Assembly (NCBI GenBank): GCA_027676805.1
Contig: JAQENU010000013.1
Location: forward strand, 1-64,000
Direction: 5' to 3'
Length of the DNA: 64,000 nt
Source of the DNA: Coprobacillaceae bacterium UN01-12pH3A
Lineage (GTDB): Bacteria > Bacillota_I > Bacilli_A > Erysipelotrichales > Coprobacillaceae
The notes beneath the pieces are model-generated. The model saw only the letters and a program-made list of their open reading frames with translations, was not told where the DNA came from and ran no database searches. Positions 1-7,752 of the stretch are shown here, one piece after another. Positions within the stretch are counted from its first letter, which is position 1. Each line of letters begins with the position of its first letter. The translations under genes and the position numbers were made by a program.

Positions 1-77
1 TCTCTCCCCACTTGACAAGTCTTTTTTATTATTTTTTTATTATTTTTGACAAATTATGCTTTTCTTCTCTATAAACA

Positions 78-107
78 AAAAAAGAAACTTAAGAATCAAG
101 TTTCTTT
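78..107 (-). terminator. Terminator of pcrA
   Basis: A ten-base-pair stem (81-90 with 98-107) encloses a seven-base loop and is followed on the minus strand by a run of T. The stem overlaps the stop codon of the helicase gene. Confidence 0.75.
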
Positions 108-2254
108 ATTGCCTTATGGTTTTTAATTAACGTCTTTATACCAAACGGAACAGCAAAAGCGACATCGATCATATTACCATCAATCTTTACAACGACGCCT
201 TTACCAAACATCTGATGTTCTAAAAGATCTCCAACCTGCATATCTGTAATACCGTTGTCACCAATTCGTTCACTCATCGTTTCTTTTATATTAATATAAT
301 CACTCGTTTTATATTGCTGTCGTTTTCCATGATGATCTACCCCATCAATTCCTATTTCATCTATAAAGCGTGATGTCAGCTTCGGACTATTCGTTACAAA
401 GCTAAAGCCCTGACTGTCACAAAGATATAACTTCTGTTTCGCTCGTGTGAACGCAACATAAGCCAAACGTCGTTCTTCCTCTAAGCCTTCATCGCCGCTT
501 TCGGCAACACTTCTGAAGCTTGGAAATACATCATCTGAAAGCCCCACAACAAATACATAGTTAAATTCCAATCCCTTCGACATATGAATAGTCATTAGCG
601 AAATGTATTCACTGTCATCAATATCGTTATCTTGAAGATTAGACAAAGGGATCTCCTGTAAAAATTCTTCCAGTACATTTTCACCGTCATAACGACGCAT
701 GAAATCAGCCGCCATATTTTTAACTTCCAATACATTTTCAATACGTGTATCTTCATTTTCCAGTTTCAGCATGTCCATATAGCCTGAATCATGAAGAATC
801 AGATCATAGGCTTCCACTAAATCAAGCTGACCATAATCGATACCTTCTTTCACCTTCTCTAATAAAGTAAGGAAGGAAGTGAGGTTTTTTTTCACTTTTG
901 CACTCAGCCCCATCTCACTCATATGATCTTTTAAACTGTCATAAATACTCATCTCATGAGCTGAAGCAAAAGTGGTGATTTTTTCCAGCGTCTTTTTTCC
1001 GATTCCACGTCCAGGCACATTAATAATACGATTCATTGCCAAATCATCATGAAAAGCAACCAAACGCATATATGACAAGACATCTTTTACCTCTTTACGA
1101 TCAGTAAATCGCAATCCGCCAAAGATACGATAATCCATCTTATTCCTTAATAAAGCCTGTTCAATCGGACGAGACAAATAGTTAGCTCGATAAAGAATTA
1201 AAAAATCATGATAATTAACTCCATCTACAGTTTCAATAATCCGATTAATTTCATCCACAACAAACTGAGCTTCTTCTTCTTGACTGCCACCGCTGTAATG
1301 AACGATATGGTCCCCGACATCTAATTTCGTAAACAAATCCTTTTCCAAACGATTGCGGTTATGACGAATCAATGTATTCGCTCCATTTAAGATATTTTGA
1401 GTAGAGCGATAATTCTGATTCAGATAGACTGTCACTACATTGTCATAATCCTTATCAAAATCAATAATATAGTTGACGTTTGCACCTCTAAATGAATAGA
1501 TGGTTTGATCCGGATCCCCTACTACACAAACAAAATTATGATTGCCCCCCAAATATTTAACAATATCATACTCAACTTCACTGACATCCTGAAACTCATC
1601 GACATGAATATACTGAAAACGATGCTGCCAAGTTTCCAATGCCAAAGGAAATTGTTTAAAAATATCTAATGTTTTTAATAATAAGTCATCAAAGTCTAAA
1701 CACAATTCCTTTTGCTGATAAGCAAGATATAATTCATATACCTTTGCTTTTAGTTTTTCACCACGGAAGTCCCCAGCCAGTTTCATGGCTTTTTCAGGCT
1801 CAACCCCTCCGCGTTTATAGCGGCTGATTAAGGAAAGCATACTTGAATAGCTGAATGTTTTCACATCAATTTCCAGCTGATTATAAATATCCTTTAAAAT
1901 ACTTTTTTGATCTTCTGTATCGATAATCACAAAGTAACGAGGGTATCCTAATAAATGAATATGCTCTCTTAAAATACGTACACACAATGAATGGATCGTA
2001 CAAATCGTAGACCCCAAAGTCGAACCATCTAACATTCGTTCAACACGGCTCTTCATTTCATTCGCTGCCTTATTTGTAAAAGTAATCGCTAAAATTTTTC
2101 GCGGATCTACTCCCATTTCATTTATTAAATAAGCAATACGGTATGTTAATACACGTGTTTTCCCGGATCCTGCACCAGCAATGATCCTCACGTTAGCATC
2201 CACTTTCGTTGCCGCTAAATATTGCTGCGGATTTAGTTCTTTTAATAAGTTCAT
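89..2254 (-). CDS. pcrA: ATP-dependent DNA helicase, UvrD/PcrA family
   Basis: This is a superfamily 1A 3'-5' DNA helicase acting in repair and in clearing replication forks and RecA filaments. The Walker A motif GAGSGKT lies at about residues 27-33, the Walker B-type motif VDEFQD near 220, and the SF1 motifs QNYRST and MTIHMSKGLE follow in order. The C-terminal tail (DLLEHQMFGKGVV...) matches the Tudor-like domain that binds RNA polymerase in PcrA. The length of about 721 residues is normal for PcrA. I start at the ATG at 2254 because the sequence AAGGCGGTG sits six bases upstream; the longer GTG start at 2263 would overlap that ribosome binding site. The gene stands alone with its own terminator. 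Confidence 0.95.
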   Translation of the reverse strand: MNLLKELNPQQYLAATKVDANVRIIAGAGSGKTRVLTYRIAYLINEMGVDPRKILAITFTNKAANEMKSRVERMLDGSTLGSTICTIHSLCVRILREHIHLLGYPRYFVIIDTEDQKSILKDIYNQLEIDVKTFSYSSMLSLISRYKRGGVEPEKAMKLAGDFRGEKLKAKVYELYLAYQQKELCLDFDDLLLKTLDIFKQFPLALETWQHRFQYIHVDEFQDVSEVEYDIVKYLGGNHNFVCVVGDPDQTIYSFRGANVNYIIDFDKDYDNVVTVYLNQNYRSTQNILNGANTLIRHNRNRLEKDLFTKLDVGDHIVHYSGGSQEEEAQFVVDEINRIIETVDGVNYHDFLILYRANYLSRPIEQALLRNKMDYRIFGGLRFTDRKEVKDVLSYMRLVAFHDDLAMNRIINVPGRGIGKKTLEKITTFASAHEMSIYDSLKDHMSEMGLSAKVKKNLTSFLTLLEKVKEGIDYGQLDLVEAYDLILHDSGYMDMLKLENEDTRIENVLEVKNMAADFMRRYDGENVLEEFLQEIPLSNLQDNDIDDSEYISLMTIHMSKGLEFNYVFVVGLSDDVFPSFRSVAESGDEGLEEERRLAYVAFTRAKQKLYLCDSQGFSFVTNSPKLTSRFIDEIGIDGVDHHGKRQQYKTSDYINIKETMSERIGDNGITDMQVGDLLEHQMFGKGVVVKIDGNMIDVAFAVPFGIKTLIKNHKAIKKLDS

Positions 2255-2325
2255 TTTTATCACCGCCTTTATTATACAAGAATTTCACGTATAAAGATAC
2301 CAATAGATACCAAAAATAATAGTAT

Positions 2326-2347
2326 GTTTAAAGTCAACATTGATTAA
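2326..2347 (+). promoter_or_regulatory. Operator-like repeat upstream of first XRE gene
   Basis: The 22-base sequence is nearly identical to one at 2780-2801 upstream of the paralogous regulator. Its core GTCAACATTGAT (2333-2344) is an imperfect version of the perfect palindrome in the second copy. Both cores begin exactly 76 bases upstream of their start codons. Binding by one or both XRE proteins is inferred. Confidence 0.6.
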
Positions 2348-2408
2348 ATATGGCGTAGTATTTCATACGGTTTCGATTTATCTTTAAAGTAAGAGAGGTG
2401 ATGAAAGA

Positions 2409-2738
2409 ATGGAAGAATTAAACTTAGAGGTTGTAGGCAGACGCCTTAAAACACGCAGAAAAGAATTAAAGATATCTCAAGAACAAATGCATTTAGATCT
2501 TAATATGACCATTTCTTTCATTTCCAAGCTTGAAAATGGCAAAACCAGCACCACCTTAGCGATGATGACTTCTATTTGTCAGTATCTAAACATTGATTTA
2601 TCCGATGTTGTTCGCGGCATTAATCCTTTAGGACCAAAATACCTTGAAGATGAGTTTGCGTTACGCATCGAATCACTTGATTCCAAACAAAGAGAACTGG
2701 CTCTTGCCCTGCTGGACGCTATCATTAATCATTCATAA
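2409..2738 (+). CDS. XRE-family (Cro/C1-type HTH) transcriptional regulator, copy 1
   Basis: The 109-residue protein has an N-terminal Cro/C1-type helix-turn-helix (about residues 8-65, RRLKTRRKELKISQEQ...ISKLENGK) and a short helical tail (about 75-109) that may be for dimerisation. It is clearly paralogous to the next gene: both share the SKLENGK/SRIENGK-type recognition helix, the VVRG(I/A)NP segment and an INHS ending. AGAGGTG eight bases upstream supports the ATG at 2409. The operator-like repeat upstream suggests auto- or cross-regulation. No metabolic or phage gene is attached, so the target is unknown. Confidence 0.85.
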   Translation: MEELNLEVVGRRLKTRRKELKISQEQMHLDLNMTISFISKLENGKTSTTLAMMTSICQYLNIDLSDVVRGINPLGPKYLEDEFALRIESLDSKQRELALALLDAIINHS

Positions 2739-2779
2739 CCCTTGCTCTTCTTATTTAAGGAGAGTTTTTTAAATCATAC

Positions 2780-2821
2780 GTTTAAAGTCAATATTGACTA
2801 ATAAGTATATAGAATTATTAT
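2780..2821 (+). promoter_or_regulatory. Promoter and palindromic operator of second XRE gene
   Basis: The perfect 14-bp palindrome AGTCAATATTGACT (2786-2799) lies in a 22-base block shared with the first XRE gene. The right half of the palindrome contains TTGACT (2794-2799), a good -35 element, and TATTAT (2816-2821) follows after 16 bases as a -10. A repressor bound here would cover the -35 box. Confidence 0.65.
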
Positions 2822-2862
2822 GCATTTCATTTTATCTTAAATAATAGACAGGAGGGAAAAAG

Positions 2863-3198
2863 ATGGATAATGTAAATTTAAAAGTAATCGGCAACCGATT
2901 AAAAGCAAAACGTAAAGAATTACATATTACTCAGGATACGATGGCTGAACAATTAAAAATTACCACCTTTTTTATCTCTCGCATAGAAAACGGAAAAGCG
3001 AATATGTCGCTTTCTGTTCTTAATGATTTATGCCAGTATTTAGATTTGGATATGTCAGAAGTTGTAAGAGGTGCTAACCCTAGTCAAGAAAACTATCTGG
3101 ATGAGGATGTAGCAAAAAGATTAGAACAGCTTTCACCTAAACAAAAAGAAATGATTTTAGATATTATGGATACCTTCATAAATCACTCCAAAGATTAG
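2863..3198 (+). CDS. XRE-family (Cro/C1-type HTH) transcriptional regulator, copy 2
   Basis: This 111-residue regulator is a paralogue of the preceding gene, with the same architecture: helix-turn-helix at about residues 8-65 and a conserved C-terminal tail ending in INHS-KD. A strong AGGAGG ribosome binding site precedes the ATG. The pair looks like a tandem duplication that also copied the promoter region, after which the recognition helices diverged slightly (ISKLENG versus ISRIENG). It may repress itself and its neighbour through the shared palindrome. The regulon is unknown. Confidence 0.85.
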   Translation: MDNVNLKVIGNRLKAKRKELHITQDTMAEQLKITTFFISRIENGKANMSLSVLNDLCQYLDLDMSEVVRGANPSQENYLDEDVAKRLEQLSPKQKEMILDIMDTFINHSKD

Positions 3199-3205
3199 CC
3201 ATTTA

Positions 3206-3214
3206 TGTTATAAT
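3206..3214 (+). promoter_or_regulatory. Extended -10 promoter for the 105-aa gene
   Basis: TGTTATAAT is a perfect extended -10 element, located 22 bases before the start codon of the next gene. No clear -35 box is visible. It suggests that the 105-residue gene has its own promoter and does not depend only on read-through from the XRE gene. Confidence 0.45.
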
Positions 3215-3235
3215 GGGTAAAAGGAGTGTTTTTTA

Positions 3236-3553
3236 ATGCAAAAAATTATTATTCATATGCTTTTAAACAGTGAAGAGGAAACTGTATATGAGCAAATCAA
3301 AGAAACCTTAAAGAAACAGACAGCTTTGAAAATGCAGGATTTATCATTTTCACCGATGCGTCCTTATGCAAAAATTGCTGACTATGCAGAATTAGCAATC
3401 AGTCTGCGAATTCACGAAGAGCAGCTGGAAGAGCTTAAAAGCTTTTTAGCGAGCTATTGGCAAGGCGAAGATGAAGAAGACATTGAAACGGATCAGATTA
3501 TGGCAGATTTGTTTGATTCGCATGTCTACTATATGAACTTACAGGTATTATAA
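3236..3553 (+). CDS. Small acidic protein of unknown function
   Basis: I do not recognise this 105-residue protein. It is soluble, rich in glutamate and aspartate (notably GEDEEDIETD near residue 80), and predicted mainly helical, without signal peptide, membrane segment or cysteines. An AAGGAG ribosome binding site supports the start. It follows the XRE pair closely and ends at a strong bidirectional terminator. No function can be assigned. Confidence 0.65.
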   Translation: MQKIIIHMLLNSEEETVYEQIKETLKKQTALKMQDLSFSPMRPYAKIADYAELAISLRIHEEQLEELKSFLASYWQGEDEEDIETDQIMADLFDSHVYYMNLQVL

Positions 3554-3578
3554 AACGATCCGAAGATCGTTTTTTTTA
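3553..3578. terminator. Bidirectional terminator between converging genes
   Basis: Stem AAACGATC/GATCGTTT (3553-3560 with 3565-3572) has a four-base loop and T-rich tails on both strands. Read on the minus strand the loop is C(UUCG)G, an extra-stable tetraloop. It lies between the 105-residue gene and the pseudouridine synthase. Confidence 0.85.
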
Positions 3579-4271
3579 TTTTGATAATAATTTGTCTATT
3601 TCTTTTTCGTCTAAACATTTAAATTGTCCTAAAGACAACGTGGCATCTAAATCTAAATGATGAATACGAATACGTTTTAATGACAGCACCTCATTATGTA
3701 AGGACAGAAACATTTTCTTAATCTGATGATAACGTCCTTCCCTGATAATAACTTTTGCATGATAATCATCCAAAATTGTCAGTTCAGCCGGTTTTAATCG
3801 AACCTGCTTATCAATGATAAGCCCCTCGGCAAATGCTTTCACCGCTGCTTTTGAAACAGGGTCACGCAGTGTCACCTCATATTCTTTTTCGACATGTGAT
3901 TCTGGCAGCGTAATCCTTTTAATCAATCGCGTATCATTGGTTAAGATCATCAGCCCGGTTGTATCCCGATCCAGTCTCCCCATAATACGCAGACTGTCTT
4001 TGCGGGGATGCTCAATAAGATCCATAATTGTTTTTTCTCGTGCATCTTTTAGCGCACTGAGCACTCCTGCTGGCTTATTGACCATCAGATAAAGATAAGG
4101 CGGTTCTGTAATTCTAATGCCTCTTATACATATCCTATCTGTTTTCAATACCTCTTGCTTTACCGAAGTGGCTTTATTCTCATTCACCGTAATCGCCTGT
4201 TGTTTTAATAACTCCTGAATTTCTTTCTTGGATAACTGTTTCGTCAGCTGCAAATATTTATCTAATCGCAT
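3576..4271 (-). CDS. rsuA: RsuA/RluB-family rRNA pseudouridine synthase
   Basis: The enzyme isomerises a specific uridine in rRNA to pseudouridine; members of this subfamily modify 16S U516 or 23S U2605 and related positions. An N-terminal S4 RNA-binding domain (MRLDKYLQLTKQLSKKEI, residues 1-50) is followed by the catalytic domain with the signature GRLDRDTTGLM, whose Asp is the nucleophile. The length of about 231 residues suits RsuA. The ATG at 4271 has GGAGGG upstream and is preferred over the one at 4289. It overlaps the end of the upstream alkyltransferase gene by ten bases, so the two are translationally coupled. The exact target base cannot be read from sequence. Confidence 0.9.
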   Translation of the reverse strand: MRLDKYLQLTKQLSKKEIQELLKQQAITVNENKATSVKQEVLKTDRICIRGIRITEPPYLYLMVNKPAGVLSALKDAREKTIMDLIEHPRKDSLRIMGRLDRDTTGLMILTNDTRLIKRITLPESHVEKEYEVTLRDPVSKAAVKAFAEGLIIDKQVRLKPAELTILDDYHAKVIIREGRYHQIKKMFLSLHNEVLSLKRIRIHHLDLDATLSLGQFKCLDEKEIDKLLSK

Positions 4272-4567
4272 CCGACCCTCCACTGACATTTTTTCATGTC
4301 GACATTGCCATTTTCTTTAAATATCACCTGTTCAGCTTCTAATAATGTTCGCTGGTTTTCCCAGCCGGGAACCAATCGCCCAGCCGAATTCACCACCCGA
4401 TGACAGGGAAATTCACCAAAATAAGAGGCATGACTCAATATTTTTCCAACTAAACGGGCATTCCTAGGACGATCCGCTAAGATGGCAAGCTGCTTATAGC
4501 TTGCCACTTTGCCCTCGGGAATTTCCTGAACGATGGATAAAATTAAATAGACTAAATCTTGATCCAT
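4262..4567 (-). CDS. One-domain MGMT-family alkyltransferase(-like) protein
   Basis: This 101-residue protein consists only of the DNA-binding/active-site domain of O6-methylguanine-DNA methyltransferases. The signature FPCHRVVNSAG (Cys55) keeps the alkyl-acceptor cysteine, whereas alkyltransferase-like proteins (Atl1/YbaZ) usually carry Trp there. The helix PRNARLVGKIL corresponds to the arginine-finger/recognition helix of the family. The N-terminal ribonuclease-like domain is missing. It may repair alkylated guanine directly or flag it for excision. It lies three bases after the esterase gene and overlaps the pseudouridine synthase. Confidence 0.85.
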   Translation of the reverse strand: MDQDLVYLILSIVQEIPEGKVASYKQLAILADRPRNARLVGKILSHASYFGEFPCHRVVNSAGRLVPGWENQRTLLEAEQVIFKENGNVDMKKCQWRVGCD

Positions 4568-4569
4568 TA

Positions 4570-5334
4570 TTAAACCTTACGTTTTGAACCCGCATAATAG
4601 TCACTGCGATCCAGCCAGTCTAAAAAGCGTTCTACTTCCATATCCCAAAAACGCCATTCATGTGTATAGCCTTCCACAAAGTCCACCGTTACAGGCACAT
4701 TATTATTTTTCAAATATTCCGTCAGTTCAACATTGGCATCATAAAGGAAATCTTCCTTCCCACACGCAATATACATATGAGGAAATGGCTGCTTGGTTTC
4801 TAAAAGCTGCTTGATAATATTCATCACATCATAAGCACCTTCCTTCCCATTTAGCATAGATACCGCTCCGGAAAAAGAACCCACCGCCTGAAAGCGTTCC
4901 GGATGGGTTAAGCCATGGACTAAAGTTCCATAACCTCCCATTGACAATCCTGCGATATAAGTATCTTCTTTCCTTGTTGAAACAGGGAACATCGATGCGA
5001 TAAATTCAGGTAATTCGTCACTCAAAAAATCATAGTAATGATCTTCCTCACTCACATTATTGTAGGCTTTGTTTTCAGCAGAAAGCATGACTACCGCCAT
5101 ATTATTCTCCTCTGCATAAAGTTCAATCCGACTATACCCTGCCCATGTCGCATGATTATTGCCATAGCCATGGAGTAAATACAAAACCGGATATTTTTCC
5201 TTTATCACATGCGTCGGTTTTTGCTTAGGATCCATCATCAGCGATTCCGGTATCGTTGTCGTTGGAATAATAACGGTTATATCTACCGCTCTTTTTAATA
5301 CATAAGAAATAAAATTACAGGTCATTCTTGCCAT
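4570..5334 (-). CDS. Alpha/beta-hydrolase esterase (EstA/esterase D family)
   Basis: A 254-residue serine esterase related to tributyrin esterase EstA and S-formylglutathione hydrolase. The oxyanion motif YLLHGYGNNHATW is followed by the nucleophile elbow GLSMGGYG (Ser near residue 130), then an Asp in the KEDFLYDAN region and the catalytic His in GYTHEWRFW near 228. It has no signal peptide, so it is probably cytosolic and acts on short-chain esters. The AGGAGG site upstream supports this start. It heads an operon with the alkyltransferase and pseudouridine synthase, which are functionally unrelated. Confidence 0.88.
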   Translation of the reverse strand: MARMTCNFISYVLKRAVDITVIIPTTTIPESLMMDPKQKPTHVIKEKYPVLYLLHGYGNNHATWAGYSRIELYAEENNMAVVMLSAENKAYNNVSEEDHYYDFLSDELPEFIASMFPVSTRKEDTYIAGLSMGGYGTLVHGLTHPERFQAVGSFSGAVSMLNGKEGAYDVMNIIKQLLETKQPFPHMYIACGKEDFLYDANVELTEYLKNNNVPVTVDFVEGYTHEWRFWDMEVERFLDWLDRSDYYAGSKRKV

Positions 5335-5356
5335 ATATAGCCCTCCTTTACTTTCT

Positions 5357-5830
5357 TTATTGTATCACCTTTTCAGATTGGATTCTCCATTTTTTTAATA
5401 AACTGCGATATATTTCCGGTAAAACATAAATGATTAAAATCAACACAATCACTTGCAGCTTAATATCATATTCAATCGCCAACAATGTGGTATACACATT
5501 CCCCAAATAAGGAATAGAGATGACTGCTTGTCCCACTATGCCATTTTCACTGATTGTTTCCTGATTATCCAACACGATTGTTCGAGTAACCGGATTAATA
5601 AAAGAAGCATACTCGATAGAAACTTGATTATCCTTATCTTTAATCAGCAGACGTGTATCTGACTGTAAGCGGTCAAACTCAATGGAACGGCTGTAAATCA
5701 AAGACCAGGGAGAAGTGGGTGAAGCATGAAGATCGAAACCGAGACAAATTGGCAGAAAAATGAAAAGAATAATTAACACAGAAAGGAGCAGTAAGCCTTT
5801 ATGGATTAGTTTTTGAATCATTGATCTCAT
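5357..5830 (-). CDS. Signal peptidase I-like (SipW-type) membrane protein, degenerate
   Basis: The 157-residue protein has an N-terminal membrane helix (about 10-31), an extracytoplasmic domain (32-120) and a second helix (about 125-142) with a basic tail. This is the topology of archaeal/SipW-type signal peptidases. The segment SENGIVGQAVISIPYLGNVY strongly resembles the SipW block just before the last helix. However, the SGSMEP catalytic serine motif is not recognisable (TSPWSLIYS sits in its place) and no clear catalytic Lys/His motif is seen. It may be an inactive homologue. It overlaps the upstream 52-codon gene by 32 bases. The family assignment is inferred from motif resemblance. Confidence 0.6.
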   Translation of the reverse strand: MRSMIQKLIHKGLLLLSVLIILFIFLPICLGFDLHASPTSPWSLIYSRSIEFDRLQSDTRLLIKDKDNQVSIEYASFINPVTRTIVLDNQETISENGIVGQAVISIPYLGNVYTTLLAIEYDIKLQVIVLILIIYVLPEIYRSLLKKWRIQSEKVIQ

Positions 5831-5957
5831 ACCATCCTTCCTGCTGCTGATGATGAACTAAACGTGAAATTTCAAAAGCATAGTGCGTGATATACATAAC
5901 AGCCATCACCATGACAACAACTAAGACTGCCAAAATAATACGATTACTTTTAGACAT
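5799..5957 (-). CDS. Small single-pass membrane protein (52 aa)
   Basis: A short reading frame starts at the ATG at 5957 with a good ribosome binding site (AAGGGGTG, seven bases upstream). It encodes MSKSNRIILAVLVVVMVMAV followed by a polar tail that begins MYITHYAFEISRL. It has one hydrophobic helix (residues 7-24) and a C-terminal tail containing HHQQQ. It overlaps the start of the signal-peptidase-like gene by 32 bases, so the two are probably co-translated and may interact in the membrane. A TATAAT sequence on the minus strand at 5987-5992 could be its -10. Function is unknown. Confidence 0.65.
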   Translation of the reverse strand: MSKSNRIILAVLVVVMVMAVMYITHYAFEISRLVHHQQQEGWYEINDSKTNP

Positions 5958-6024
5958 GATTTTCACCCCTTGTTTCTTTGCTTATGATTATAGCCGTTTG
6001 TTTATAAAATAATTGTCATATCAA

Positions 6025-6052
6025 GAAAAAAACTTCTCATATAAGAAGTTTT
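6025..6052 (-). terminator. Terminator of beta-helix lipoprotein gene
   Basis: Stem AAAACTTCT/AGAAGTTTT (6029-6037 with 6044-6052) with a short loop is followed on the minus strand by a T run. It overlaps the stop codon. Confidence 0.75.
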
Positions 6053-7553
6053 AATAACGAATAGGACTATAAGCCGTATATAAAGTGATTTCCCCATAAA
6101 GCTGATTATTAATATAGATACAATAAGTATCTTCTAAACTAAGCTTGATAGTTGAAATCAGCATGGTTTGAAAAGATTTTAAACTTGTATATTCAAAAAT
6201 ATTATGATCATTACTGTCTTTAATCATGATGGAGGTGCCAGCTGCAAAAGACTGTCCCAACGTAACCAGCAAGCCTGCCTGTTCAGATTCTTTTATCGGC
6301 AGCTGTGTTGGTCCGCTTAGATCCAATGCACATAAGATTCCGCCATTAATCTCATATGCTTGCGTGCAGACAAGAGCTTGGCTTTGTGAATGTGTCGGAC
6401 CGTTTAGATAGACAGTTCCGCCCTGCATCTTCATTGTGCCCTCAATATTGAATCCAATGCTGCCGGCATCTATAATAATGTTTCCACTTTGAATCAGCAG
6501 TTTCCCGGCTTGTTCGTCCTTGTCAGTAATATGAATCCCATCAACTGTACTCATGATATTCAGTGTGCCATCATTGACATCCAAAGAGTGGGCCATCAAA
6601 CCTGTTTGACTGTTGTCGATTCTTAATGTTCCGCCATAAACGGCTAAATGATCATTTACAGATAGGGCGGTTTCTTCGCTGTTTAATGTAAAGGTCCCCT
6701 GATAAATAGCGAGATCATTGGCTTCCATGCACCGCTTCTTACTGTCAAACAGATAGGTTCCATCACGAATGGTTAATAATTCTTTGGCAATGAATCCGTT
6801 CTGTTGACTTTCAACAGTCCACATCCCTTGAGTAATATCAATCGTTTCTGCTTCCATTGCTGTTTTTTTACTTTCCAATAAAAAAGTACCGTCCTGTACC
6901 AAAATCGTTTTTCCTTTAATTGCTGTATCATCACTTTGAATTGAGTAATCTGCTTTTTGCAATATCATTTGATTGAGACTGACACAGCCATTATCTACAG
7001 CATCAATAATATAGTGACCCGCTTCAATTGTCATATTTCCTTTTGTCTCTATCCCGTTTTGGTAGCGCGCCTCAATTTCAAGCAGTCCGGTTCCTCTCAA
7101 AGTCAGATCACACTGACTGTAAACGACAGCTGTTGCCCCCGCATTATTTAAAAGATAGTTTTTGGTATCTTTCAATTTATTCTGTGTCTCTTCTTTAGCT
7201 GTAAGCGTTACTGCCTGAGCAGAATTAATGAGAATCGGACTATTATTTTGGCATGTGAGTTCTAAACCGGCAAAGACTAATTCGACCGGTTGATCTCCGG
7301 CATCCACGATGACCTGACCATCCATGCTTTTCCCAGTTAAAGCATAGGTACCGCCCGAATGAATAGTCACAATATTTCCATTAACCTGAACGCCCTCTCC
7401 TTTTGTCAAAACCGGCGTTCCAAATTCCACGTATCCGGTATAGTCATGAATATCGATTTGTGTAGGAAAACTAGACTGCTGCTTCTGCTGACAACCAGTA
7501 AAGACCAGACAGATTGCCAGTCCCAAATAGATTTTTATCATTTTATGTGACAT
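6051..7553 (-). CDS. Carbohydrate-binding beta-helix lipoprotein (Cthe_2159-like, DUF4353)
   Basis: A 500-residue secreted lipoprotein with signal peptide and lipobox LVFTGC (lipidated Cys at 21). The rest is a chain of short repeats of the type GTLNIMSTVDGIHI and GTFLLESKKTAMEA, roughly one per 20-24 residues, typical of a right-handed parallel beta-helix. The pattern (GGTYALTGKSMDGQVIVDA, LVFAGLELTCQNNSPI) matches the Cthe_2159 family, whose founder binds calcium and acidic polysaccharides such as pectin. It is probably anchored on the outer face of the membrane, binding polysaccharide or wall polymer. It is monocistronic, divergent from enolase, with its own terminator. Confidence 0.8.
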   Translation of the reverse strand: MSHKMIKIYLGLAICLVFTGCQQKQQSSFPTQIDIHDYTGYVEFGTPVLTKGEGVQVNGNIVTIHSGGTYALTGKSMDGQVIVDAGDQPVELVFAGLELTCQNNSPILINSAQAVTLTAKEETQNKLKDTKNYLLNNAGATAVVYSQCDLTLRGTGLLEIEARYQNGIETKGNMTIEAGHYIIDAVDNGCVSLNQMILQKADYSIQSDDTAIKGKTILVQDGTFLLESKKTAMEAETIDITQGMWTVESQQNGFIAKELLTIRDGTYLFDSKKRCMEANDLAIYQGTFTLNSEETALSVNDHLAVYGGTLRIDNSQTGLMAHSLDVNDGTLNIMSTVDGIHITDKDEQAGKLLIQSGNIIIDAGSIGFNIEGTMKMQGGTVYLNGPTHSQSQALVCTQAYEINGGILCALDLSGPTQLPIKESEQAGLLVTLGQSFAAGTSIMIKDSNDHNIFEYTSLKSFQTMLISTIKLSLEDTYCIYINNQLYGEITLYTAYSPIRY

Positions 7554-7699
7554 CGTTTACACCACCATCTCTTCTATTTACATTCACAGTATACCCGCTT
7601 CTTTTTAAAATTTATCCTAAATCCGCCATTGTTTACAAAAAATAATAAAGACACAAAAAAGTTAAAAGCATATAACTTTTATATTTCGACAATCTCCTG

Positions 7700-7705
7700 T
7701 ATAAT
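7700..7705 (+). promoter_or_regulatory. Probable -10 of the enolase promoter
   Basis: TATAAT lies 48 bases before the enolase start codon. No good -35 box is evident. An AT-rich inverted repeat (7657-7664 with 7673-7680) lies just upstream and could be an operator or simply chance. Confidence 0.4.
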
Positions 7706-7752
7706 TTGATTAGTTTTAGGAACAATATTATTAAAAGAGAGGAGAAACAATT

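Noticed and set aside
1..60. ACTTGACAAGT followed by T runs at the window edge, resembling a terminator
   Set aside because: The stem is only four or five base pairs and the gene it would serve is outside the window.
3814..4092. Open frames on the opposite strand inside the pseudouridine synthase, and similar frames inside other genes
   Set aside because: They lack ribosome binding sites, have unnatural composition and lie inside well-supported genes.
7657..7680. AT-rich inverted repeat AAAAGTTA...TAACTTTT upstream of enolase
   Set aside because: It could be an operator or a hairpin, but the composition makes chance likely and it has no match elsewhere in the window.
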